Shown here in pieces: positions 11,874 through 18,845 of a DNA stretch of 18,845 nt. The stretch comes from a bacterium (GTDB taxonomy: Bacteria; Cyanobacteriota; Vampirovibrionia; Gastranaerophilales; Gastranaerophilaceae). Under the pieces are notes generated by a model. It was not told the DNA's origin. It was given only the letters and a program-made list of their open reading frames with translations, and ran no database searches. The stretch is taken from assembly GCA_004558955.1 (NCBI GenBank), contig SFZC01000027.1:1-18845 (forward strand), read 5' to 3'. The position numbers and the translations under genes were made by a program. Position 1 is the first letter of the stretch. The number at the start of each line of letters is the position of its first letter.

Positions 11874-13940
11874 ATGTTAAATACTAAGAGAGATAAAAAA
11901 GAAGTTATAGCCTATCTTCACACTCATTGGGATAGGGAATGGTATCGAGAATACGAAGTCTTCAGACTCAGACTTGTCAGAGTTTTTGACCAAGTTTTAG
12001 AAATGTTGGAAAACCGAGAAATCCCGTCCTTTTATTTTGACGGGCAGGTTGCTGCATTGCAGGACTATTTAGAATTAAGACCTGAAAAAGAAGTCCTTGT
12101 AAAAATGCTGATTGCCGATAAAAGACTGTTTGTCGGCCCGTTTTACTGTTTGGTTGATGAATTTTTAACTGACGGTACATGTTTTAGAAAAAACCTTGAA
12201 ATAGGCATGCAAATTGCCCGAAATTATGGTTGCAAGGATTTCATTGCATATCTCGCCGATACTTTCGGACATAGTCAAAATATTCCTGAAATTCTTAAAG
12301 AATACGGAATCGACAAAGCTGTTGTTTGGCGTGGTTGTGGTGACAAAATTCCCGCAAATTTCAAGTTTTGCGGGATTAATACGGTAAACCTTGTTCGTGG
12401 TTATTTTAACAATATTTTTTCAACAGACAAAACTATTGAAGAGAAAGCGGAATTTTTAAAACACAATTTAGATTTAATCGCAGAAAAATCGGGTAATACG
12501 TTGTTAATGCCGATTGGAGCAGACCATTTAGGTGTTCCTGCTGACATTATGGAGCAAATTGAAGCCGTAAATGAAATTTTAGAAGATTACACAATTACGG
12601 TAGGGTCTTTGTTTGATTATTTTGAAAAAGTCAAATTTAAAGAAAATATCAGTACCGAATTGCGTGACAATTCTAAAACCTTTACATTGCAAGGGGTTTA
12701 TTCCTCTCGCTCAAAACTGAAAAGACTTAATACGGAATGTTCTTATAAATTGGAACTTGCGGATAAGCTTCAGTATAATTTCGGAGCAAATTATGATTCG
12801 GCGATAGATTATGCCTACAGATTATTGTTACAAAATCAGGCACATGACAGTATTTGCGGATGTTCAACCGATATGGTGCATGAAGAAAATATTGTAAGAT
12901 ACAACAAAATTCTTCAAATTGCTGATACAATTATTAATGAAATTAGCATAACACAACCGGAAAACTTGTCTATGTCTTTTAAATATCCTGATAAATATAA
13001 GATTTTGGAAATTCAAAGAACTAAAATTGAAGAAAATGTTCAGATTATTGAAAAGAAAAAAGGTTTCCCAAGAGATTTGTTGTATGATATAAATAAAATT
13101 CCGGTAACAGAAGATTATACAACGATTTACACCATGTTAAAGGAATTCAATCCTGATAACAGGCAACCTGACTTGATTGTCAAAAGTACAAATCTTTTCA
13201 ATCTGAATATAAATTTAAGCGTTGAAGACGGAAAACTTGTTCTTTATGACAAAGCAAAACGTTACGACAATTTCATTGAATTTGTAAGATGTAAAGATTA
13301 CGGCGACAGTTATAATTTCGGACCGGTTAAAGATGATGTTGAAGAAATTGCCGAGATTAAATCTTCGAAAGTACTTGAAGAAGGACCTTTCCGTTCAACT
13401 TTAAGAATCATGACAAGTTTCTTCACAGTCGATGTTTCTCTTTACAAAAAATCAAAATTATTAAGATTTAAGATTAAATGGCTGAATTTGTCGTCAAACA
13501 AGCGTTGGCAGGTTCGATTTAACTTCCCTAACAAGGTTAAAGAGGTTAAATCGGAAGATATGAACATGCTAATCACAAGAAAATTCGATCCTGATTATGA
13601 TATAAGGGAGAATTTACCGACAGAAAAGGGTAAAGAGGCTAAAACCAATACCGCACCATTTCAACGTTTTGTTTGGGTAAACGGGTTGGGTATCGTGACA
13701 AAAGGAATAAACGAATATGAAGTCAAGGACAATCATTTTGCATTGACACTTCTTCGCAGTACAGGCATGATTTCAAATCCGAAAAATCCGGCTCGTACAA
13801 CTCCTGCTGGACCACCTATTGAGGTTCCGGGACTGCAACAGTTGGGAGAAAATGAGGTCGAATTTGCAATAGGCTTTATTCCGGTAAACGATTGGGCAAA
13901 TTATGTGGAAGAGATTTATCCGCAAACAATTTTGTTCTAG
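11874..13940 (+). CDS. Glycoside hydrolase family 38 alpha-mannosidase-like protein
   Basis: A zinc-dependent retaining hydrolase removing alpha-mannosyl groups; free mannose, oligosaccharides or mannosylglycerate are family substrates. The catalytic domain is well marked: HTHWDREW with zinc ligands His18 and Asp20, LADTFGHSQNIPEI with the nucleophile/zinc ligand Asp129, and NQAHDSICGCSTDMVHEE with His324 and Asp325, which matches the GH38 active-site pattern. There is no signal peptide, so it should be cytoplasmic. At 688 residues it is shorter than typical GH38 enzymes (often 800-1000), apparently through a reduced C-terminal beta-domain, although the ending (IGFIPVNDWANYVEE) looks natural. 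No adjacent transporter partner is evident; the lone sugar permease is about 9 kb away. Confidence 0.88.
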   Translation: MLNTKRDKKEVIAYLHTHWDREWYREYEVFRLRLVRVFDQVLEMLENREIPSFYFDGQVAALQDYLELRPEKEVLVKMLIADKRLFVGPFYCLVDEFLTDGTCFRKNLEIGMQIARNYGCKDFIAYLADTFGHSQNIPEILKEYGIDKAVVWRGCGDKIPANFKFCGINTVNLVRGYFNNIFSTDKTIEEKAEFLKHNLDLIAEKSGNTLLMPIGADHLGVPADIMEQIEAVNEILEDYTITVGSLFDYFEKVKFKENISTELRDNSKTFTLQGVYSSRSKLKRLNTECSYKLELADKLQYNFGANYDSAIDYAYRLLLQNQAHDSICGCSTDMVHEENIVRYNKILQIADTIINEISITQPENLSMSFKYPDKYKILEIQRTKIEENVQIIEKKKGFPRDLLYDINKIPVTEDYTTIYTMLKEFNPDNRQPDLIVKSTNLFNLNINLSVEDGKLVLYDKAKRYDNFIEFVRCKDYGDSYNFGPVKDDVEEIAEIKSSKVLEEGPFRSTLRIMTSFFTVDVSLYKKSKLLRFKIKWLNLSSNKRWQVRFNFPNKVKEVKSEDMNMLITRKFDPDYDIRENLPTEKGKEAKTNTAPFQRFVWVNGLGIVTKGINEYEVKDNHFALTLLRSTGMISNPKNPARTTPAGPPIEVPGLQQLGENEVEFAIGFIPVNDWANYVEEIYPQTILF

Positions 13941-13996
13941 TTGTTTTAAATCTTTTTGAGCGATTTGACAGTCTGCTTTTGAAAATTTTACAAAAT

Positions 13997-14024
13997 AAAA
14001 AACGGTCATGTTGACCGTTTTTTT
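13997..14024 (+). terminator. Intrinsic terminator after the alpha-mannosidase gene, probably bidirectional
   Basis: AACGGTCA (14001-14008), loop TGT, TGACCGTT (14012-14019), with flanking A-run and T-run extending the stem. The 3' T-run ends the plus-strand gene. The upstream A-run supplies a T-run on the minus strand for the convergent 82-residue gene. Confidence 0.88.
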
Positions 14025-14067
14025 GTTATCCTATCCTTTTTCCTTAAATTTGTCTTTCCTGTTTTTC

Positions 14068-14316
14068 CTATTGATTTACAACAACTTTTGCTACGAAGTT
14101 TATGGCATCGAAGAACGAATCCTTTACAAACTCTTTTGCTAACACCGATACCGGTCGATTTTCGATGCAATCAAACACATAATAAATCGGGTCTTGTGAG
14201 TTGTTAAATCTCATTCTTTTATCTTTATTTTTCAAATAGTTAATTTCTGTAGGTTGACCTCTGCGAGATCTTCTTTTTGTTATTGAACCAAATGCTTGTC
14301 CTGAAGTTGAAATCAT
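14068..14316 (-). CDS. Small hypothetical protein (82 aa)
   Basis: I do not recognise this protein. The N-terminal half is very basic (SITKRRSRRGQPTE, then KNKDKRMRFNN) and probably flexible. The C-terminal half is mixed and partly hydrophobic (IYYVFDCIENRPVSVLAKEF, then FFDAINFVAKVVV), with one Cys. A GAGAGAG purine run precedes the ATG, and an intrinsic terminator lies about 45 bp past the stop, so it behaves as an independent single-gene unit between the efflux operon and the mannosidase. The basic half could bind nucleic acid or membrane, but that is conjecture. Confidence 0.6.
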   Translation of the reverse strand: MISTSGQAFGSITKRRSRRGQPTEINYLKNKDKRMRFNNSQDPIYYVFDCIENRPVSVLAKEFVKDSFFDAINFVAKVVVNQ

Positions 14317-14418
14317 CTTTTTTCTCTCTCTTGTTCTTTATATCTTACATATATATAAAGTATTTTAGTTAGAAAAAATTGCCTTTTTGAAGTGCATTTT
14401 GTAAACAAATGTAAAGTT

Positions 14419-15828
14419 CTATTTTTCAAGCTCAATGGTTTCTTCGCCGTCTTGAATATTTTTACCTATTGATTTTTCCAGTTCAGCACGGGCAGAATTG
14501 TACTCATATAGTGCGGTATAATACGTTAATTGAGCCTGTTCGTATGTGTTTTCAGCATCTTTTAACTCAGTCGGAGAGGCCTCTCCAACTCTGTATCTAC
14601 CATAAGATAACTCGTAATTTTCACGAGACTGTTTAACGTTCAAAATTGCAACAGGCAGTTGGTTTCGCTTTTCTTCAAGTTTTAAATAAGCATTTTGAAT
14701 TTCCAAATAAATACTGTTTTGAGTATTTCTGGCATTTGCCAATTCTCTGTCATACAGGTATTTTGCTTCCTTAATCTCGTTTCTGATAAGCATTGCGTTA
14801 ATTGTCGGGAACTTCAAATAACCGCCAATATTAAAACCATAGTTTGAATTCCAAGACTTACCGCCTCGTTGGTATTGTCCCTCAAAACTTAAAGTAGGGA
14901 AGAAGGATTTTTTAGTCAATTTAACCGTCTGATTAACACCTTCCACCTTAATTTCAGCAAGTTTTAACTCGGGGCGTGAATCTCGTGCCGTATCTATTGC
15001 CTGCTCAAAAGACATATTAACGGGTTTATATTGAAGTTTATCCACAATATCGTATCTTTCGATATATGGAACACCCATTACGTTATTTAACTTCGCAATC
15101 GCCAAATTAACAGCATTTTCCGCCTGAATGAGTTTTAATTTTGCATTACTCAAATTCGTTTCAGCAATTGTAACATCTACTTTTGGATTTTCACCCGTTA
15201 AATAAAACGCCTTTGCCTGATTATAAAATAATTGGTACTTATCAACCGTATCCTGTGCTACACGACGATTTTCGTAAGCGTACAAAACATTATAATAAGC
15301 ATCTTTAGTTTGATAAATTACGTCATTTACAACGGCTTCAAAAGTTTTTTTATAACCTTCATAATCCAATTTCCTGATTGTTGCCTGATTTTGAGTTACC
15401 CCAAAGTCATAGAGCATTTCCTGGAGTGATATTTGTCCGAGCAAATAGTAATTAAACTCCAAACTTTGACCCAACGCATCTGATAATTGAAGTTGTCTTA
15501 AACGAGTATAGCCCGTTTGCCAAGAAATTGTCGGGAAAAAGTTTGACCAAACCTGTTTTATTCTCGCATCAGATGCCAAAATATCCTGAAAGGCGGCATT
15601 AATCTGCGGATTATTACCTAAAGCAAGTTTCAAACAGTTATCAAGTGTCATATCGATATTTTTTTCAATTGAACCTGAAATAACATAGTTCGGATTGACT
15701 TTGATTTCAGGCAAAACCTGCTCACCTTGCGGGTATTCGTCCGTATTTATATCGTTACCCAAACTTTTCGCCAAAGTTACGGGTGAAATCACTATCATTA
15801 TAAAAATTATGAATAATTTTTTAAGCAT
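14419..15828 (-). CDS. TolC-family outer-membrane efflux protein
   Basis: An outer-membrane channel that joins an inner-membrane pump and adaptor to export substrates across the envelope. The 469-residue protein has a Sec signal peptide (MLKKLFIIFIMIVISPVTLA) and the two-fold OEP repeat: long Gln/Ala/Asn-rich helices (for example LIQAENAVNLAIAKLNNVMG and SYGRYRVGEASPTELKDAEN) around beta-hairpins. The VGEASPTELKDAENTYEQAQ stretch is typical of OMF proteins. Its ATG overlaps the pump stop codon (ATGCTTAA, 8 bp), so the two are translationally coupled in one operon. There is no Cys at a lipobox position, so it is not an OprM-type lipoprotein. No clear terminator follows. Confidence 0.9.
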   Translation of the reverse strand: MLKKLFIIFIMIVISPVTLAKSLGNDINTDEYPQGEQVLPEIKVNPNYVISGSIEKNIDMTLDNCLKLALGNNPQINAAFQDILASDARIKQVWSNFFPTISWQTGYTRLRQLQLSDALGQSLEFNYYLLGQISLQEMLYDFGVTQNQATIRKLDYEGYKKTFEAVVNDVIYQTKDAYYNVLYAYENRRVAQDTVDKYQLFYNQAKAFYLTGENPKVDVTIAETNLSNAKLKLIQAENAVNLAIAKLNNVMGVPYIERYDIVDKLQYKPVNMSFEQAIDTARDSRPELKLAEIKVEGVNQTVKLTKKSFFPTLSFEGQYQRGGKSWNSNYGFNIGGYLKFPTINAMLIRNEIKEAKYLYDRELANARNTQNSIYLEIQNAYLKLEEKRNQLPVAILNVKQSRENYELSYGRYRVGEASPTELKDAENTYEQAQLTYYTALYEYNSARAELEKSIGKNIQDGEETIELEK

Positions 15829-18800
15829 CTTTTTTACTTTCTTTGATTTTTGAAACTTTATTTGACATGTAGATTTTAAATTCCTCTACCATAACGTAAA
15901 ATGCGGGAACAAGGAAAGTACCGATAAAGGCAACTGCCATCATACCGCCAAACACCGTCATACCAACCGAGTGACGAGAGGCTGCACCTGCACCTTCCGC
16001 AAAAACAAGCGGTAACAAACCTAAGATAAACGCAATATTCGTCATCATTACCGCTCTAAAACGCAATTTTGCGGCTTGCATTGCGGCTTCTCTTATTGGC
16101 ATTCCGTTTTCGTGAGCATCTTTAGCAAATTCAACAATAAGAATTGCCTGTTTTGTACTCAAACCAATCAACATAACCAAACCGATTTGAGAGTACAAAT
16201 CCATAGAATATCCCGCAACGTATTGGAAAACCAACGCTCCGACAAGTGAAACCGGAGTTACCAAAAGTACACTTATCGGCAGGAACCAGCTTTCATACAA
16301 GCCGACCAGGAACAAGAAAATAAATACCAAAGACATTGCCAAAATCGGTAAAATTTGCCCACTGGATTGTTTTTCCTGCAAAGAAGAACCTGACCAAGAA
16401 TAACCCATGTTTTCAGGCAAAACTTCATCAGAAAGTTTCTCCATCATTTTCATTGCTTTGCCTGAACTTACACCTGAACGAGCACTTCCGTTAATAGTAA
16501 TTGCAGGATACATGTTAAATCTTGTTCTTGTATATGGACCGACTACATTTGAAATCTTCACTACAGACATCAATGGTACCATTTTGCCAAAGTTATTTTT
16601 AACATAAATTTTATTTAAATCGGATATTTTTTCACGATATGGTGCATCTGCCTGAACATAAACACGATATACACGACCGTATTTATTAAAGTCATTTACA
16701 TAAGTTTTGGCAAAATATGCGGCAATAGCGTTGTAAATCTCAGTTACTTGAACATTTTGAGCCATCGCCTTATCAACGTCAACATCAATCATTAATTGAG
16801 GCAAATTAGCCGTATAAGACGAATAAATCATGGTAAAATCAGGATTTTGTCTTGCTTTATTCATCAAGTTTCGAGCCTGTTGGTACATTTCACCCGCAGT
16901 TCGATCCCCCTTATCAAGTAATTGATATTCAAAACCTCCAAACATACCTAAACCTGTAATGGCTGGTGGAGAAAAGGTTGCAATCGTTGCTCCCGGAAAA
17001 TGTGCAAATTGAGCATTAATATTTCCGGTAATCCCGTCAATAGATTCCTCTTTTGATTTTCTTTGTGACCAAGGCTTTAAGTGAGAAACGATAAATGCCG
17101 TATTTTCACCGTCAAACCCAATCAAAGAAATCGTATCGGCAACACCCGGAAGCTTTTTCAATTTTGTTTCAACATCTTTTGCTACGCTATCCGTTCGAGA
17201 GGCTGAAGAACCTTCAGGTAATTGAATTTGAGTAAACAAAGCACCTCTATCTTCCGCAGGCAAAAAGCCTTTTGGAATTAAATAGAACATAAAGCCCGTT
17301 AAAATTGTAATTCCTAGAATTACACCAAGTGTTAATTTCCACGAATTAATAAAGGCTTTAGTTCCTTCAATATATTTGTCACGAACTCCGTTGAACCAAT
17401 CATCAAACATTTGAATAAATTTGAAATCGGCTTTCTGAGTGTCTTTTTTCAAAATTAAAGAACATAGTGCGGGTGCAAGTGTCAATGCAACCATTGTTGA
17501 TAAACCGATTGACGAAGCAATACAAAGTGCAAATTGTCTGAACATACGTCCGGTAATTCCGTCCATAAACGAAACGGGAACAAATACCGCCATTAATACA
17601 AGAGAGGTAGCAACAACCGCCCCAAAAACCTCTTTCATCGTAACTTCGGTGGCTTCTTTAGGGTCTAGTCCGTCTTGAATGTGTCTTTGAGTATTTTCCA
17701 ATACAACAATCGCATCATCTACAACAAGTCCGACCGCAAGTACCAACCCGAACAAAATCAAAAGGTTTATGGAAAACCCAAACAAATTCATAAAAATGAA
17801 TACACCGATTAATGAAACAGGAATTGCCGCAAACGGAATAAATGCCGCTCTTGCCGTACCTAAGAACATATATGTTACGATAGATACAAGTAATATCGCC
17901 AAAGCTACCGCCATTACAACTTCATGAATGGATTCTCTTACAAATTCCGTTTCATCGTGTTGAACTTTATATGAAATATCTTTCGGGAAAGTTTTACTCA
18001 ATTCCGCTAATTTTTTCTGAATTTTGTTAGACAACTGAATTGCGTTTGCTTCAGGCATTTGGCTGACGGTTACAATCGCAGAATTTTTACCGCTTATACG
18101 AGAAAAATATGAGTAACTTTCAGCACCCAAATCAACCTTTGCAACATCTTTTAATTTTACCTGAGCACCGTTTGGAAGAGATTTTATAATAATATCTTCA
18201 AATTCTTCTGCAGTTTTTAAACGTCCTTTGGTACGCATTGTAAGTTTAATTAACTGTTTATTTTTCATAGGTTCAACACCCAAATCACCAGCAGGGGTTT
18301 GAATGTTTTGTGCCTGAATTGCATTTGTTACATCAGTTGTAGAAAGTCCGTAATTTGCCATTTTATCGGCATCAAGCCAAACTCTCATTGCATAAGAAGA
18401 GGACCCGAATACGCTTACCGTCCCAACCCCCTTAATACGGGCAATTTCATCTTTAATAAATATATCGGCATAATTTGCGATAAACAGGTTATCAAAAGAG
18501 TTATGTGGTGAATTAACGGAAATCATCAATAAACCGGGACCACCCGTTGTCTTTCGTACCGTCAAACCGTATCGCCGCACTTCTTCAGGCAGACGAGGTG
18601 TAACGAGTTGTAACTGGTTCTGAACGTTTACAACCGCCATATCAGGGTCTGTTCCGATGTCAAAGTACAAAGTCAATTTATATGAACCGTTTTGTGAGGT
18701 TGAAGACATATAAATCATGTTGTCAACACCGTTTAATTGTGCTTCAACAGGAGCTGCAATAGTAGATTCAATAACGTCAGAACTTGCACCTGCATAAGTT

Positions 18801-18845
18801 GCCTGAACAACAACCTGAGGTGGTGTAATTGAAGGATATTCTTCA
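15821..18845 (-). CDS. RND efflux pump, AcrB/MexB (HAE1) type, 5' end beyond the window
   Basis: An inner-membrane proton/substrate antiporter of tripartite efflux pumps. The reading frame continues past the Met at 18718 to the window edge (the first visible residues, EEYPSITPPQVVVQATYAGA, align with the AcrB AQYPTIAPP region), so about 1007 residues are visible and roughly 33 are missing. Proton-relay residues are present: the Asp pair in GLVVDDAIVVLEN (coded near 17712-17718), Lys in GLSTKQAILIVEFAKD, and Arg in RFRAVMMTNIAFILG. The two porter/docking halves are both complete, ending KVSKIKESKKDA. It sits directly upstream of, and overlaps, the TolC-like gene. The periplasmic adaptor gene would be expected just outside the window. 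Substrates cannot be inferred. Confidence 0.95.
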   Translation of the reverse strand, partial: EEYPSITPPQVVVQATYAGASSDVIESTIAAPVEAQLNGVDNMIYMSSTSQNGSYKLTLYFDIGTDPDMAVVNVQNQLQLVTPRLPEEVRRYGLTVRKTTGGPGLLMISVNSPHNSFDNLFIANYADIFIKDEIARIKGVGTVSVFGSSSYAMRVWLDADKMANYGLSTTDVTNAIQAQNIQTPAGDLGVEPMKNKQLIKLTMRTKGRLKTAEEFEDIIIKSLPNGAQVKLKDVAKVDLGAESYSYFSRISGKNSAIVTVSQMPEANAIQLSNKIQKKLAELSKTFPKDISYKVQHDETEFVRESIHEVVMAVALAILLVSIVTYMFLGTARAAFIPFAAIPVSLIGVFIFMNLFGFSINLLILFGLVLAVGLVVDDAIVVLENTQRHIQDGLDPKEATEVTMKEVFGAVVATSLVLMAVFVPVSFMDGITGRMFRQFALCIASSIGLSTMVALTLAPALCSLILKKDTQKADFKFIQMFDDWFNGVRDKYIEGTKAFINSWKLTLGVILGITILTGFMFYLIPKGFLPAEDRGALFTQIQLPEGSSASRTDSVAKDVETKLKKLPGVADTISLIGFDGENTAFIVSHLKPWSQRKSKEESIDGITGNINAQFAHFPGATIATFSPPAITGLGMFGGFEYQLLDKGDRTAGEMYQQARNLMNKARQNPDFTMIYSSYTANLPQLMIDVDVDKAMAQNVQVTEIYNAIAAYFAKTYVNDFNKYGRVYRVYVQADAPYREKISDLNKIYVKNNFGKMVPLMSVVKISNVVGPYTRTRFNMYPAITINGSARSGVSSGKAMKMMEKLSDEVLPENMGYSWSGSSLQEKQSSGQILPILAMSLVFIFLFLVGLYESWFLPISVLLVTPVSLVGALVFQYVAGYSMDLYSQIGLVMLIGLSTKQAILIVEFAKDAHENGMPIREAAMQAAKLRFRAVMMTNIAFILGLLPLVFAEGAGAASRHSVGMTVFGGMMAVAFIGTFLVPAFYVMVEEFKIYMSNKVSKIKESKKDA

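Noticed and set aside
14395..14411. Hairpin CATTTTGT-AA-ACAAATG as terminator of the efflux operon.
   Set aside because: The stem is short, AT-rich and bulged, and no T-run follows directly on the minus strand.
15050..15072. Another copy of the local repeat in the tolC-like gene (TTCGATATATGGAAC).
   Set aside because: Only about 13 bases match one degenerate copy, it lacks the GC-rich flank, and it encodes an ordinary stretch of the protein; it is likely chance in AT-rich DNA.
14419..18845. The efflux operon as a novel system.
   Set aside because: Pump and TolC-like protein have all standard residues and normal lengths; nothing departs from a conventional RND tripartite pump apart from the adaptor gene being outside the window.

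Overview
The window reads as chromosomal DNA of an AT-rich diderm (Gram-negative-type) bacterium. An RND efflux pump with a TolC-type outer-membrane partner requires two membranes. A single-cluster ferredoxin and a CoA-disulfide-reductase-type flavoprotein suggest an anaerobic or microaerobic life. My best guess at lineage is the non-photosynthetic cyanobacterial sister group (Vampirovibrionia/'Melainabacteria', order Gastranaerophilales). This rests on the overall look of the proteins and small secreted families and not on a marker gene, so treat it as an inference at about even odds.

Layout: (1) Positions 1-2732 hold a phosphomannomutase/phosphoglucomutase on the minus strand, a divergent orphan MalF/UgpA-type sugar ABC permease, and a 48-residue small ORF. 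(2) Positions 2733-5416 hold a CoA-disulfide reductase/NADH oxidase-type flavoprotein converging on, and overlapping by 4 bp, an FAD_oxidored-family flavoprotein. (3) Positions 5593-7122 hold an MnmC-type tRNA-modification methyltransferase with a large insertion in its Rossmann fold. (4) Positions 7232-9062 hold, on the plus strand, homoserine kinase, a [4Fe-4S] ferredoxin and an Ala/Gly/Lys-rich small protein, ending in a strong bidirectional terminator. (5) Positions 9106-11760 hold, on the minus strand, a secreted repeat protein, glmS, and an unlisted 57-residue ORF starting 3 bp after the glmS stop. (6) Positions 11874-13940 hold a GH38 alpha-mannosidase-like enzyme ending in a terminator. 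(7) Positions 14068-18845 hold, on the minus strand, a small unknown protein, a TolC-like protein, and an AcrB-like RND pump cut by the window edge.

Functionally, several genes touch hexose metabolism: hexose-phosphate mutase, sugar permease, GlmS for UDP-GlcNAc precursors, and alpha-mannosidase. They are scattered in separate transcription units and do not form one pathway operon. The pump and TolC genes overlap by 8 bp and clearly form one operon, whose adaptor gene must lie outside the window if it is present.

The most unusual signal is a cluster of at least eight copies of a short repeat (consensus about GCTCCGATAYATACCRATAA) confined to about 4940-6770. Three copies in alternating orientation form nested hairpins inside the FAD oxidoreductase gene. 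Four lie in frame inside the methyltransferase insertion. One lies in the spacer between the two genes. This looks like a palindromic mini-element that tolerates in-frame insertion into protein-coding genes, comparable in concept to Rickettsia palindromic elements. A second pattern is that four genes have no Shine-Dalgarno sequence and a -10-like hexamer placed so that transcription would start at or within about 5 nt of the ATG (leaderless mRNAs), while their neighbours have clear Shine-Dalgarno sites.
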